Assembly (NCBI GenBank): GCA_018675335.1
Contig: JABGYH010000003.1
Location: 62,001-126,000 of the forward strand
Source: Candidatus Woesearchaeota archaeon
Lineage (GTDB): Archaea > Nanobdellota > Nanobdellia > Woesearchaeales > UBA11576
Direction of reading: 5' to 3'
Length of the DNA: 64,000 bases
Shown: piece after piece, positions 9,675-18,757 of the stretch
How the letters are laid out: each line of letters starts with the position of its first letter
How positions within the stretch are numbered: position 1 is the first letter of the stretch
Program-made: the position numbers and the translations under genes
The notes under the pieces: generated by a model
Database searches by the model: none
Told to the model about the DNA's origin: nothing
What the model saw: only the letters and a program-made list of their open reading frames with translations

Positions 9675-11237
9675 TTAATCAAAAAACATAATTTGTTCTT
9701 TAAAAAAATTAAAAATTTTTGGAAGTTTATTTAAATTATTAATTGATTTACGATAATTATCTTTCATTTCTTTTGCACGCTGCGAGGTCATACAATCAGA
9801 ATTTTTAACAACTTCAGGATTTATTTCAAAAGATATTTTATCGTCAAGCAAAGTTCTTGGAGTTTCAATTATTTTTCCAATACTAAATTCTTTTGGATCA
9901 TTATAAACTTTACTTCCTTGTTGAAGTCCAAATAAACTTGTTGAAATTAGATCAATATTATTTGAATTTTTTTCTAAAAACGAAATTGTATCTTTAAACT
10001 CAGACTCAGTTTCAGTTGGAAACCCGAACATAATAAAAACAACATTTTTGATTTTAACTTTTTTACTTTCCAACAATACTTGCTCTGCAATTTCAGTTGT
10101 AATTCCTTTTTTCATCAAGTTAAGAATTCTTTGATTTCCAGATTCAATACCCCAACAAACACACCGCAAACCAGATTCATATAATTTTGGCAGAATCGGA
10201 ATAAGTTCTTTTGTTGGTTTTAATTGACAAGACCAAAAAACATTCAACGGAGTTAACATCTCTGCTAATTCTATTAACCTTGACGGTGAAATCATATCAT
10301 CAATAAAAAAGAAATATTTTTGTTTAGATTTCTCAATTGTTTTTTTTATTCTATCTAACTTGAATTCAAAATAACATTCATCCTTGTAATGAGTACAAAA
10401 AGCACATTGCCTGTAATAACAAGTGCTGCAAGTTTTTAGTGGAATAATTAAATGTTTTGACAAATAATCTTTAGAATCATAATCTGAATAATCTGAAACA
10501 GTTTCACAATTTAAATTGTTACAATCACAACTATCATTCGCAGCAGTATCTCCACCACCACGATCAGCATCAACCCCTTGTTCATCAAGACCAATTTTAG
10601 TCAAGTTCAATTCAGCAAGATTAATTTTTTTTACTAGTTTTAATAATTCAACTTCATTTGAAAGATACGGAGCTATTTTTTTAAGATTTTGATTAACTGA
10701 TGGTCCTCCCACAATACAAGGAATATTTAATTGATTCAATTTGTTGATTAGTGCTGTTGCGTAAAAACATTGACTACTATAAACAATGCTGAATGCAACT
10801 AAATCGGGTTTTTCTTTTAATATAAGATCCAATAGTTGCTCAAAAAACTCAGGAGATTTAGAGTTTGCCTCAACTTCGCAATTTTTTCCATTATCACCAT
10901 CATCACGCTCATCAGCAACACCAATTTCAGCCCCCAAATCCACCTTAGAAAGTGAAAGATTTGTTCTAATTAACTTATTATTATCAGAATAGACTTTTGT
11001 TGAATCTTTATAAAAATCCGAAAGAACAGTGGAATAATCCCCATCATTTTGCACAGTTTTAATCTTAAAATAATATTTAATAAATTTAAATCTGTGAAAT
11101 TTAGCGTTTAAATCAATGCATTTAACCTCATTTTTGGCAGTATCAATATTATCAGTAACAAAACTCTTCAAATAAGATATAGAATATGGTACGATTCCAG
11201 GGGTTCCAAATGGAGGATATATTAACAATAATTTCAT
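9675..11237 (-). CDS. B12-binding-domain radical SAM protein
   Basis: About 520 residues from the ATG at 11237, chosen over the upstream ATG at 11249 because GGTGA lies 5 bases ahead of it. The N-terminus KLLLIYPPFGTPG and the later FSIVYSSQ...IVGGPS pattern match the cobalamin-binding Rossmann domain of this enzyme class. A radical SAM cluster is seen in CYYRQCAFC (C-x4-C-x2-C, a spacing found in some B12 radical SAM proteins), followed by FFIDD, the GIESG motif and FGFPTET. Chemistry and substrate cannot be told from sequence alone. Two acidic, Asp/Asn/Gly-rich insertions at about residues 110-130 and 225-260 look like unstructured linkers and are unusual for the family. Confidence 0.82.
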   Translation of the reverse strand: MKLLLIYPPFGTPGIVPYSISYLKSFVTDNIDTAKNEVKCIDLNAKFHRFKFIKYYFKIKTVQNDGDYSTVLSDFYKDSTKVYSDNNKLIRTNLSLSKVDLGAEIGVADERDDGDNGKNCEVEANSKSPEFFEQLLDLILKEKPDLVAFSIVYSSQCFYATALINKLNQLNIPCIVGGPSVNQNLKKIAPYLSNEVELLKLVKKINLAELNLTKIGLDEQGVDADRGGGDTAANDSCDCNNLNCETVSDYSDYDSKDYLSKHLIIPLKTCSTCYYRQCAFCTHYKDECYFEFKLDRIKKTIEKSKQKYFFFIDDMISPSRLIELAEMLTPLNVFWSCQLKPTKELIPILPKLYESGLRCVCWGIESGNQRILNLMKKGITTEIAEQVLLESKKVKIKNVVFIMFGFPTETESEFKDTISFLEKNSNNIDLISTSLFGLQQGSKVYNDPKEFSIGKIIETPRTLLDDKISFEINPEVVKNSDCMTSQRAKEMKDNYRKSINNLNKLPKIFNFFKEQIMFFD

Positions 11238-11693
11238 GATATTCACCAAATAGTTATTATGTCATTTTTATTAAGATTGGTTTATTAAACGTGATTTATT
11301 AATAGCAGTTTATTAAGATATATTAATTTACAGTATTTATTGAATTATTGATATATTTGTCGAAATTAATCCAAATTATATCCTAATTTAACAAAAATAT
11401 GCTGTAAATACCAAAAATTACCCGATAATTAACAAAAAAAAACATGAAAATTACCTAAAATAATGAAAAAATATGCAAAAAAATCAAATTAATGCCCAAT
11501 TTAATCAAAAAAAGTGCATATTTATAAGATTATTTTTATATTATTTAAAAAAGTAATGCTAAAAAAACAAACGTTTAAAAAGGGGTAAAAAATTTAGCCA
11601 ATACTATGAATAAACCTTTCTACAGCAAACAGAGATCATAAAGAGACAAATTTAGATAGTAGAAAGATTTATGTCCTGCAATGCGGGAAAAAA
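11238..11693. other. AT-rich intergenic region upstream of the tRNA pair
   Basis: About 450 bases with no convincing open frame on either strand. It probably holds divergent promoters: minus-strand signals for the radical SAM gene near 11240-11340, and the tRNA promoter toward the right end, where a TTTAAAAAGGGG stretch lies at about 11575-11586. CTTTCTAC near 11619 and GTAGAAAG near 11658 form an 8-base perfect inverted repeat with a loop of about 32 bases in the presumed tRNA leader. I cannot assign it to a known RNA family. Confidence 0.5.
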
Positions 11694-11807
11694 GCCCTGG
11701 TAGTGTAGCTCGGCCTATCATGAAGCCCTGTCGAGGCTTCGACTCGGGTTCAAAAAGTTTAACACCAATATTTCGGGGTTAACAACATGAAAATCCCGGC
11801 CAGGGCG
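11694..11807 (+). tRNA. tRNA-Asp (GTC) with a T-loop intron
   Basis: The acceptor stem GCCCTGG pairs with CCAGGGC and G is the discriminator. The anticodon arm AAGCC-CTGTCGA-GGCTT places the anticodon GTC at 11730-11732. The T-stem TCGGG/CCCGG is split by a 39-base insertion inside the T loop. Removing it gives the standard TTCAAAT loop and a mature length of 75 bases. The 3' CCA is not encoded. It is the first of two adjacent tRNA genes, which are probably transcribed together. Confidence 0.9.
11755..11793 (+). other. Intron of tRNA-Asp at position 59/60
   Basis: A 39-base intron. TTCA (positions 54-57) can pair with TGAA near the 3' end of the intron. The 3-base bulges AAA and AAT each lie next to the helix, forming the bulge-helix-bulge that archaeal tRNA splicing endonuclease cuts. 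Cutting after the second base of each bulge leaves TTCAAA joined to T. T-loop introns are known mainly from Thermoproteales. Confidence 0.8.
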
Positions 11808-11834
11808 TTTATACAGGCCGGTAGCTCAGCCTGG

Positions 11835-11881
11835 AGCGAGACAAAACAACTTTACAGTTGAATTCCTTGTCTTTCGGGCAA
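11835..11881 (+). other. D-loop intron of tRNA-Lys
   Basis: A 47-base intron between G19 and T20. Exon GCCT pairs with intron GGGC as the central four-base helix. The bulges GGA and AAT are cut after their second bases, and GACAA/TTGTC extends the helix inside the intron. This is a complete bulge-helix-bulge. D-loop introns are among the rarest positions in archaeal tRNAs. Confidence 0.8.
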
Positions 11882-11899
11882 TAGAGCACTCGACTTTTA

Positions 11900-11934
11900 A
11901 CATAAAATCGCTGAAAGGCGATGATATGATCGAA
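11900..11934 (+). other. Anticodon-loop intron of tRNA-Lys (37/38)
   Basis: A 35-base intron at the canonical position. It contains its own hairpin ATCGC-TGAAAG-GCGAT. Boundaries can shift by one base because of flanking A residues. The bulge-helix-bulge is less clean here than for the other two introns. Confidence 0.7.
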
Positions 11935-11956
11935 ATCGAGTGGTCGCGGGTTCAAA

Positions 11957-11996
11957 ATAGGTTTTTACAAAAATTTTGTAAAAATTTTGATGAAAG
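11957..11996 (+). other. T-loop intron of tRNA-Lys (59/60)
   Basis: A 40-base intron. TTCA pairs with TGAA and the bulges AAA and AGT match the tRNA-Asp case exactly in position. A long hairpin (TTTTTACAAAA pairing with TTTTGTAAAAA) fills the intron interior. Splicing restores TTCAAAT. Confidence 0.8.
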
Positions 11997-12133
11997 TCCC
12001 GTCCGGCCTACCAATTTTTTCCGCATAAATATTTTATTTTTTATCGCTAAAAATTATTTATTTCATTTTATTATAAATTTTACATTTGCAAATATTTTAA
12101 AAAAAACCATAAAATTTTTCGGGGGATCCAAAT

Positions 12134-12370
12134 ATGGCCAAAAAGGAAGCACCTAAACACGTTTTAATTCCTAAACACAAGAAGTTATCGGAAAAAGAAA
12201 AAAAAGAACTTCTTGCAAAGTACAACATTACTGTTAAAGAACTACCTTCTATAACTTCAAAAGATCCAGCAATAAGAAACATGGATCTAGAGACTGGAGA
12301 TGTTGTAAAAATTGAAAGAAGCAGCATCACTGCAGGAAATACTGTATATTATAGAAGCATCATTGATTAG
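12134..12370 (+). CDS. rpoH: DNA-directed RNA polymerase subunit H (RPB5 C-terminal homologue)
   Basis: 78 residues, the usual size of archaeal RpoH. It matches the assembly domain of eukaryotic RPB5: HVLIPKHKKLSEKEK, LPSITSKDPAIR and the GDVVKIERSS...G-x-x-x-YYR end. It binds the lower jaw of the polymerase and helps assembly. It is the first gene of the RNA polymerase operon, followed by a 212-base spacer before rpoB''. The start at 12134 follows GGGGGATCC at a usable ribosome-binding distance. Confidence 0.96.
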   Translation: MAKKEAPKHVLIPKHKKLSEKEKKELLAKYNITVKELPSITSKDPAIRNMDLETGDVVKIERSSITAGNTVYYRSIID

Positions 12371-12582
12371 ATAGTTAGCTATCGGAGATGTTAGTTATTA
12401 TTTATTTTAAAATTAAATTTATTATGGGTTATTTTAACCAATCTCCATATTAAATTAACTCACTCAACAAATCACACACAACACCCACATATCAAGCTCA
12501 AAAACGAATATTTATGATCAATCATACTTGATTAAAATCATAAAATAACTCAAAATAAAAAAAATAAACAGGCTTAAAAAAA
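12371..12582 (+). promoter_or_regulatory. rpoH-rpoB'' spacer with hairpins
   Basis: No gene is seen in this spacer. Two short hairpins are visible: GATAG-TTAG-CTATC at 12370-12383 on the rpoH stop codon, and GGTTA-TTT-TAACC at 12427-12439, the latter nested inside a GGAGAT/ATCTCC inverted repeat. They could be an attenuator or a processing site, but this is speculative. Confidence 0.35.
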
Positions 12583-14082
12583 ATGGCTCAAAAGAAAGAC
12601 GATAAAAAAACAATTCTTCTAAAAAAGTACTTTGAGGAACACAGCCTCACAGACTCAAATGTAGCATCATTCAACAATTTTATTGATCAAGAACTACAAA
12701 AAATTGTAGATGCTAACAAAATTATCGAACCTACAATAATCCCCCACAATGTAGAGGAATTTAAAATTAAATTCGATAAAATTTGGGTAACTAAACCAGA
12801 AATTACTGAAGCTGATGGAAGTAAACGAAAAGTATATCCTGTAGAATGTAGACTAAGAAAAATTAGTTACAGCGCACCAATATATATGGAAGTAAGCGCA
12901 CACATCAATGGAGTACAAAGAGAAAGTTTTGTAACACAAATTGGACAATTACCAATCATGCTTAAATCAAAATATTGCCATTTAAGCAAAGCTAGTCCTG
13001 AAGAACTCATAGACAAAGGCGAAGATCCAGACGACCATGGAGGATACTTCATAGTAAATGGAACTGAAAAAGTAATCATCGGAGTTGAAGACTTAGCATC
13101 AAATCGATTAATGATTGAAAAACAAAAAATCGGAGTTAGTGCATATGTTGGAAAAATATTTTCAGAAGGACCTTCATTTAAAATTCCACACACAATTGAA
13201 AAACTTAAAGACGGAATTTTCTACTTAACATTTACTCGAGTTAAAAGAATTCCTTTAATTGTAATTATAAAAGCATTAGGACTTACAAAAGATGAAGACA
13301 TAATGACATTCGTAAGTAAAGATAAAAACTTTGACAGCTTATTAGTAAATTTATACGAATTCGTCGACATAAAAACAGAAGATGATGCACTTGATTATAT
13401 TGCAAAGAAAACAGGTATTACTCAAGCAAAAGATATTAGAATAGAAAGAATGAGAGAAATTCTTGACAAATACTTACTATCACACATAGGAGTTACTGCA
13501 AGAGATAGAATACCAAAATCCTACAATATTTGTAAATTGTTGAAAAAATTTATTTTAACAACTGAAGGTGACATCGGACTAGATGATAAAGATCATTATT
13601 CAAACAAAAGACTAAAACTTGCAGGAGATTTACTTGCAGATTTATTTACTGTAAATTTAAAAGTTTTAGTTAATGATTTGTTGTATAATTTTCAACGAAT
13701 CGTAAAACGAGGAAAATTCCCTTCAATTAAAGTAATAATTAGAGACAAACTATTAACACAAAGAATCTATAGTTCAATGGCAACCGGTTCATGGGTTGGT
13801 GGAAGAAAAGGAATTAGTCAGAGAATTCAAAGACACAATTTCCTTGATGCAACATCTCACTTACAAAGAGTTGTATCACCATTATCCGCATCACAAGAAA
13901 ATTTCGCAGCAAGAGAATTACACGCAACACACTGCGGAAGATTATGTGCTATGGAGACTCCGGAAGGTACAAACATTGGTCTTAGAAAAAATCTAGCATT
14001 ATTATCCAAAGTATCACTAGCAGTTCCTGAAGAAGAAATGATTAAAGCGTTAAAAGGAATGGGCTTGAAAACTATGTCATAA
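12583..14082 (+). CDS. rpoB2: RNA polymerase subunit B'' (N-terminal half of RpoB)
   Basis: 499 residues, corresponding to the N-terminal half of the bacterial beta subunit (protrusion, lobe and the start of the fork). Markers include the GGYFIVNGTEKVI segment typical of archaeal and eukaryotic second-largest subunits and the fork region SHLQRVVSPLS, then HCGRLCAMETPEGTNIGL. The rest of the subunit is encoded separately by the next gene, 96 bases on. The split falls shortly after ETPEGTNIGLRKNLAL, as in split archaeal rpoB genes. The ATG is preceded by an A-rich leader without a clear ribosome binding site. Confidence 0.96.
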   Translation: MAQKKDDKKTILLKKYFEEHSLTDSNVASFNNFIDQELQKIVDANKIIEPTIIPHNVEEFKIKFDKIWVTKPEITEADGSKRKVYPVECRLRKISYSAPIYMEVSAHINGVQRESFVTQIGQLPIMLKSKYCHLSKASPEELIDKGEDPDDHGGYFIVNGTEKVIIGVEDLASNRLMIEKQKIGVSAYVGKIFSEGPSFKIPHTIEKLKDGIFYLTFTRVKRIPLIVIIKALGLTKDEDIMTFVSKDKNFDSLLVNLYEFVDIKTEDDALDYIAKKTGITQAKDIRIERMREILDKYLLSHIGVTARDRIPKSYNICKLLKKFILTTEGDIGLDDKDHYSNKRLKLAGDLLADLFTVNLKVLVNDLLYNFQRIVKRGKFPSIKVIIRDKLLTQRIYSSMATGSWVGGRKGISQRIQRHNFLDATSHLQRVVSPLSASQENFAARELHATHCGRLCAMETPEGTNIGLRKNLALLSKVSLAVPEEEMIKALKGMGLKTMS

Positions 14083-14178
14083 ATTAGTTTGACTGATTTA
14101 ACTTACTAATTTACTGAACATAAAATTGATGAAAATATAATTGTTAAAAAATTATTGTAATCCCGAGGTATAATCAAA

Positions 14179-15981
14179 ATGGCAGAAGTATTCGTAAACA
14201 ACAAATTTGTTGGAGAAATTGAAGAACCTGAAAAATTCGTTGGCAGAATTATAGAAGAAAGACGAAAAGGAAATCTTCACGATGGAATAAATGTAAACTA
14301 CATCCCTGATCTAAAAACTGTTTTTGTTGAAGGAACAAAAGGAAGAATTAGACGACCTTTAATTGTAGTTAAAGAAGGAAAAAGTGCATTTACAGACAAA
14401 CACGCTCAACAATTAAAAAAAGGAGAAATAAACTGGGAAGATTTAAACAAACAAGGCGTAATCGAATACCTCGACGCTATGGAAGAAGAAAATTCTTTAG
14501 TTGCTTTCTTTGAAGAAGACTTAACACCCGATCACACTCATTTGGAAATACATCCAATAAGCATTATGGGAATTGCAACCGCACTTGTACCATACAGTAA
14601 TTACTCACCAGGACCAAGGGTACTTATCGGAGGAAAAAATCAAAAACAAGGCCTCGGATTATACGCTGCAAATTTTCCTGTAAGAGTAGACATGGATGTA
14701 AACATTCTACAAACACCACAAAAACCAATGGTTGATACATTAATGTATGATCTTTCTGCATATGATAAACATCCTCAAGGACAGAATATTGTAGTTGCAG
14801 TAATGAGTTATAAAGGATATAACATGGAAGACGCAGTAATTATTAACAAAGGAAGTGTTGAACGTGGATTTGGACGATCAACATATTTTAGACCATGCAT
14901 TGCAGAAGAACTAAGATATGCAGGCGGATTAACAGATGAAATTTGTTTACCTGATAAAGATATCAAAGGATTTAGATCTGAGCATGATTACCGATACTTA
15001 GAAGATGATGGAATTATTTATCCTGAAGCTTCAGTTGGAGAAGGAGATGTAATTATTGGAAAAACTTCCCCTCCAAGATTCTTAAGTTCAATGGATGAAT
15101 ATAATCTAGCACTTGATAAAAGACGAGAAAGTAGTGTTGCACTTCAACATGGAGAAATTGGAGTTGTAGATTTTGTTCTAATTACTGAAAATGGAGAAGG
15201 AAATAAACTAATCCAATCAAGACTGCGAGAACAAAGACTTCCAGAAATTGGAGATAAATTTACTTCAAGACATGGACAGAAAGGAATTGTAGGGATACTT
15301 TTACCTTCAACAGATATGCCATTTAGTGCATCTGGAATTGTTCCTGATTTAATATTCAGTCCAAAAGGAATTCCATCAAGGATGACAATTTCACATTTAA
15401 TAGAACTTGTTGGCGCAAAAGCAGGAGCATTAAACGGAAGATACGTCGATGGAACTACATTTGTTGCAGAAAAAGAAGAAGACTTACGGTCTGAATTATT
15501 ATCATTAGGATTTAAAGAAGACGGAACTGAAACATTATATGATGGAGAAAACGGCGAACAAATCCAAGCAAAAATATTCATTGGAAACATGTACTACTTA
15601 AGATTAAGACACATGGTTGCAAACAAACTTCACTCACGAGCACGAGGACCTGTACAGTTATTAACTCGTCAACCAACTGAAGGACGAGCAAAAGAAGGTG
15701 GTCTTCGACTAGGAGAGATGGAGAAGGATACATTTGTTGCGCATGGAGCAAGTTTATTGTTAAAAGAGAGATTTGATGCAGACAAAACAATACTACCAGT
15801 ATGCGAAGAATGTGGAATGCTTGCAGTATATAATGTATACAAAAACAAATGCTACTGTCCAATTTGTGGAGAAAATGTAGAAATTAATGCAATTGAATTA
15901 TCATATGCATTTAAACTATTACTCGACGAATTCAAAAGTTTAGGAATCTACCCAAAACTAATCCTTGACAATAAATATTAG
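14179..15981 (+). CDS. rpoB1: RNA polymerase subunit B' (C-terminal half of RpoB)
   Basis: 600 residues. The C-terminal half of RpoB: hybrid-binding domain, wall, anchor and clamp. Signatures include SYKGYNMEDAVIINK, GDKFTSRHGQKGIVG (the conserved active-centre lysines), FSPKGIPSRMTISHLIE, GEMEKDTFVAHGAS and a four-cysteine zinc site CEECGM...CYCPICG near the C-terminus. It pairs with B'' to form the second-largest subunit. It has a GAGGT ribosome-binding-like sequence 10 bases before its ATG. Confidence 0.97.
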   Translation: MAEVFVNNKFVGEIEEPEKFVGRIIEERRKGNLHDGINVNYIPDLKTVFVEGTKGRIRRPLIVVKEGKSAFTDKHAQQLKKGEINWEDLNKQGVIEYLDAMEEENSLVAFFEEDLTPDHTHLEIHPISIMGIATALVPYSNYSPGPRVLIGGKNQKQGLGLYAANFPVRVDMDVNILQTPQKPMVDTLMYDLSAYDKHPQGQNIVVAVMSYKGYNMEDAVIINKGSVERGFGRSTYFRPCIAEELRYAGGLTDEICLPDKDIKGFRSEHDYRYLEDDGIIYPEASVGEGDVIIGKTSPPRFLSSMDEYNLALDKRRESSVALQHGEIGVVDFVLITENGEGNKLIQSRLREQRLPEIGDKFTSRHGQKGIVGILLPSTDMPFSASGIVPDLIFSPKGIPSRMTISHLIELVGAKAGALNGRYVDGTTFVAEKEEDLRSELLSLGFKEDGTETLYDGENGEQIQAKIFIGNMYYLRLRHMVANKLHSRARGPVQLLTRQPTEGRAKEGGLRLGEMEKDTFVAHGASLLLKERFDADKTILPVCEECGMLAVYNVYKNKCYCPICGENVEINAIELSYAFKLLLDEFKSLGIYPKLILDNKY

Positions 15982-16083
15982 AATTGTTTAGGTTTAAAAT
16001 TATTATTTTTAAAAATTTTTATTAAATTTCAATTAATATTTAATGAAATCCAAAAAAAATAAAATTCAAGAAGGTTACTCAAA

Positions 16084-18684
16084 ATGATTGATGAAACAGG
16101 CTTACCACAGCACCCGCACAAAAAAGTAAAAAGCATAGTTTTCGGAATAATGAGTCCAAAACTAATTAAGCAAATGGCTTCGGCTAAAGTTGTTACACCT
16201 GAGCTTTACGATAAAGAAGGATATCCAGTAGACGGAGGTCTTATGGATACACGATTAGGAGTAATTGATCCAGGACTTAGATGTAGAACTTGCGGTGCAA
16301 AATTAAAAGAATGTCCAGGACACTTTGGATATATTGAAATGGCAAGACCAGTAATTCACATTAATTATGTAGGTTTAATTTTAACAATCATCAAATGCAG
16401 TTGTAAAGAATGTGGTAAATTACTAATTCCAAACAACCAAAGAGAAAAGATTTTAGAAAAAATTGAAAACTTTGATGCATTCGAAAGTTTAGAATCAAGA
16501 AGAAAATTTATCACAGAAAATGTTAAATCACTAAAAACAATCAATAAATGTCCTCACTGTAAATCAAGACAACAAAAAATCACTCTTGAAAAACCATCAA
16601 CATTCCTTGAGGCAGATAAAAGAATTTCACCTATTGAAATTCGAACAAGACTTGAAAAATTAAGTGAAGACGATGTTAATTTTTTAGGATTTAATGCAAA
16701 ACAAATGAGACCTGAATGGCTTATTTTAACAGTACTGCCAATTCCGCCTGTAACTATGAGACCTAGTATTACTCTTGAATCAGGAGAGCGAAGTGAAGAT
16801 GATATCACACACAAAATGGGAGATATTGTAAGAATCAATCAACGTCTTTTTGAAAATATTAATGCAGGAGCACCAGAAATTATTATTGAAGATTTATGGG
16901 ACTTACTCCAATATCACGTTACAACATTCTTCAACAATGAAGTACCACAGTTACCACCAGCAAGACATCGAAGTGGACAACCACTAAAAACAATTGCTGA
17001 GCGAATCAAAAGTAAAGAAGGAAGAATTAGACACAATCTTGCAGGAAAGAGAACTAACTTTAGTGCGCGTACTGTAATTAGTCCAGATCCAATGATCGAA
17101 CTAAATGAAGTAGGAGTTCCTATGATTGTTGCAACTAAATTAACAGTTCCTGAAAGAATGACTGAATGGAACTCTGCATACTTAAAAAAATTCATTGAAA
17201 ATGGAGCAAAAAAGTATCCAGGAGCAAACTACGTAGTAAGACCTGATGGAAAGAAAAAGAAAATTACAGATGACATGAAAGAAGCAATTTTAGAAGAAAT
17301 TCAACCAGGATACATGGTAGAGCGACACTTAATGGATGGCGATATTGCAATTTTTAACCGACAACCAAGTTTGCATCGAATGAGTATGATGTGTCATCGA
17401 GTAAGAGTTTTACCTGGAAGAACATTTAGGTTAAATCCAACTGTTTGTAATCCATACAATGCGGACTTCGACGGAGATGAGATGAACTTACACATCCCAC
17501 AAACTGAAGAAGCACGAGCAGAAGCACAAACTCTGATGCAAGTACAAACACAATTAATCTCACCAGGATTTGGACTGAGCGTAATTGGATGTATTCAAGA
17601 TGCAGTATCAGGAAATTATGTTCTAACAAAACTAGTTAAAGCAATTCCAAGAAAAAAAGCAGTTGACATTTTAATGAAAGTAGGAATTGAAGATTACTCA
17701 AGATTACCAAAAAAAGAGATCATTACAGGAAATGAATTATTCAGCATGTTACTTCCTGAAGGATTAACTTATTATGGAAAAACTATGAGTAAAGATGAAA
17801 TTGAAATTGTTGATGGACAACTCAAAAAAGGATACATGGACAGACTAAGTCTTGGAGAAGCAAAAGGATTATTGTTAAGACACATACACAAAAAGTATGG
17901 TGATGCTTACACTGCAGGACTAATTGCAAGAATCCAAAAACTTGGAATTTTCACTTTAAAATACACCGGGTTTACAACTTCTATTGCAGATACAGACTTA
18001 CCAAAAATTGCTCAAGAAAAAATAGAAGAAATCCTAACTGATTCATATACTGATGTAGATAAACTAATTGAATCATTCAATAAAGAAGAACTCGAAACTT
18101 TCCCTGGAAAATCCATGCAAGAAACTTTAGAATTAAAAATTCTTGAGCGACTAAATAAAGCAAGGAATGAAACAGGAAAAATTGTAGACGAATACAGCAC
18201 CAAAGAAACAGGAACAATAATGATGTCACGAAGTGGTGCAAGAGGAAAACCTCTAAACTTAGCTCAAATGGCGGCATGTGTAGGTCAGCAAGCTATGAGA
18301 GGAGGTCGAATTATTAAAGGCTACAAGGGAAGAACCCTAAGTTGTTTTAAACGAGGAGACTTAACACCTTCCGCTAGAGGATTTATTAGACGCGGATTCA
18401 AACAAGGATTAAAACCACACGAGTTTTTCTTCATGGGAATGACTGGACGAGACAGTCTGATGGATACAGCTCTTCGTACACCAAAATCAGGATACCTATA
18501 TAGAAGACTTGCAAACGCGATGCAAGATATAAAAGTAGACTATGATAATACTGTAAGAAATGCAAGTCATAAAATCATCCAATTCAAATATGGAGAAGAT
18601 GGAATTGATGTTTGTAAATCAGTTGGTGGAAAACTAGACATTAAAGGAGTAATCTCTGAAGTTATACATGCAAAAAAAGCATAA
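16084..18684 (+). CDS. rpoA1: RNA polymerase subunit A' (catalytic)
   Basis: 866 residues. The largest-subunit N-terminal part with the Mg-binding loop NADFDGDEMNLH, the clamp zinc motif CRTCGAKLKECPGHFG (C-x2-C-x6-C-x2-H) and a second zinc site CSCKECG...CPHCKS, plus FNRQPSLHRMSMM and the bridge-helix region GARGKPLNLAQMAACVGQQ. The protein ends after the trigger-loop region, and the remainder is A''. The spacer to rpoA'' is 73 bases. No intein is present, although this gene is a known insertion target. Confidence 0.98.
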   Translation: MIDETGLPQHPHKKVKSIVFGIMSPKLIKQMASAKVVTPELYDKEGYPVDGGLMDTRLGVIDPGLRCRTCGAKLKECPGHFGYIEMARPVIHINYVGLILTIIKCSCKECGKLLIPNNQREKILEKIENFDAFESLESRRKFITENVKSLKTINKCPHCKSRQQKITLEKPSTFLEADKRISPIEIRTRLEKLSEDDVNFLGFNAKQMRPEWLILTVLPIPPVTMRPSITLESGERSEDDITHKMGDIVRINQRLFENINAGAPEIIIEDLWDLLQYHVTTFFNNEVPQLPPARHRSGQPLKTIAERIKSKEGRIRHNLAGKRTNFSARTVISPDPMIELNEVGVPMIVATKLTVPERMTEWNSAYLKKFIENGAKKYPGANYVVRPDGKKKKITDDMKEAILEEIQPGYMVERHLMDGDIAIFNRQPSLHRMSMMCHRVRVLPGRTFRLNPTVCNPYNADFDGDEMNLHIPQTEEARAEAQTLMQVQTQLISPGFGLSVIGCIQDAVSGNYVLTKLVKAIPRKKAVDILMKVGIEDYSRLPKKEIITGNELFSMLLPEGLTYYGKTMSKDEIEIVDGQLKKGYMDRLSLGEAKGLLLRHIHKKYGDAYTAGLIARIQKLGIFTLKYTGFTTSIADTDLPKIAQEKIEEILTDSYTDVDKLIESFNKEELETFPGKSMQETLELKILERLNKARNETGKIVDEYSTKETGTIMMSRSGARGKPLNLAQMAACVGQQAMRGGRIIKGYKGRTLSCFKRGDLTPSARGFIRRGFKQGLKPHEFFFMGMTGRDSLMDTALRTPKSGYLYRRLANAMQDIKVDYDNTVRNASHKIIQFKYGEDGIDVCKSVGGKLDIKGVISEVIHAKKA

Positions 18685-18757
18685 ACTTAATGTTAAATCT
18701 TTTACTCATAATTAACAATTATAATAAGAAAATATAAAAAATCAAAAAGGTACTAAA

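Larger units (their letters stand above)
11815..12013 (+). tRNA. tRNA-Lys (TTT) with three introns
   Basis: The acceptor stem AGGCCGG pairs with CCGGCCT, A is the discriminator, and CCA is encoded at 12011-12013. D-stem GCTC/GAGC, anticodon stem CTCGA/TCGAG with loop CTTTTAA (anticodon TTT at 11896-11898), and T-stem GCGGG/CCCGT are all found once three insertions are removed. The insertions are 47 bases in the D loop, 35 in the anticodon loop and 40 in the T loop. The mature RNA would be 74 bases plus CCA. The gene is more intron than exon. The neighbouring tRNA-Asp lacks an encoded CCA, so CCA addition must still occur in this organism. Confidence 0.88.

Noticed and set aside
11600-11690. 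C/D-box small RNA ahead of the tRNA pair
   Set aside because: No RTGATGA/CTGA box pair at suitable spacing. Only an 8-base inverted repeat is seen.
11926-12156. Open frame across the tRNA-Lys gene
   Set aside because: It overlaps the tRNA and its introns and continues into rpoH. No known domain and no ribosome binding site.
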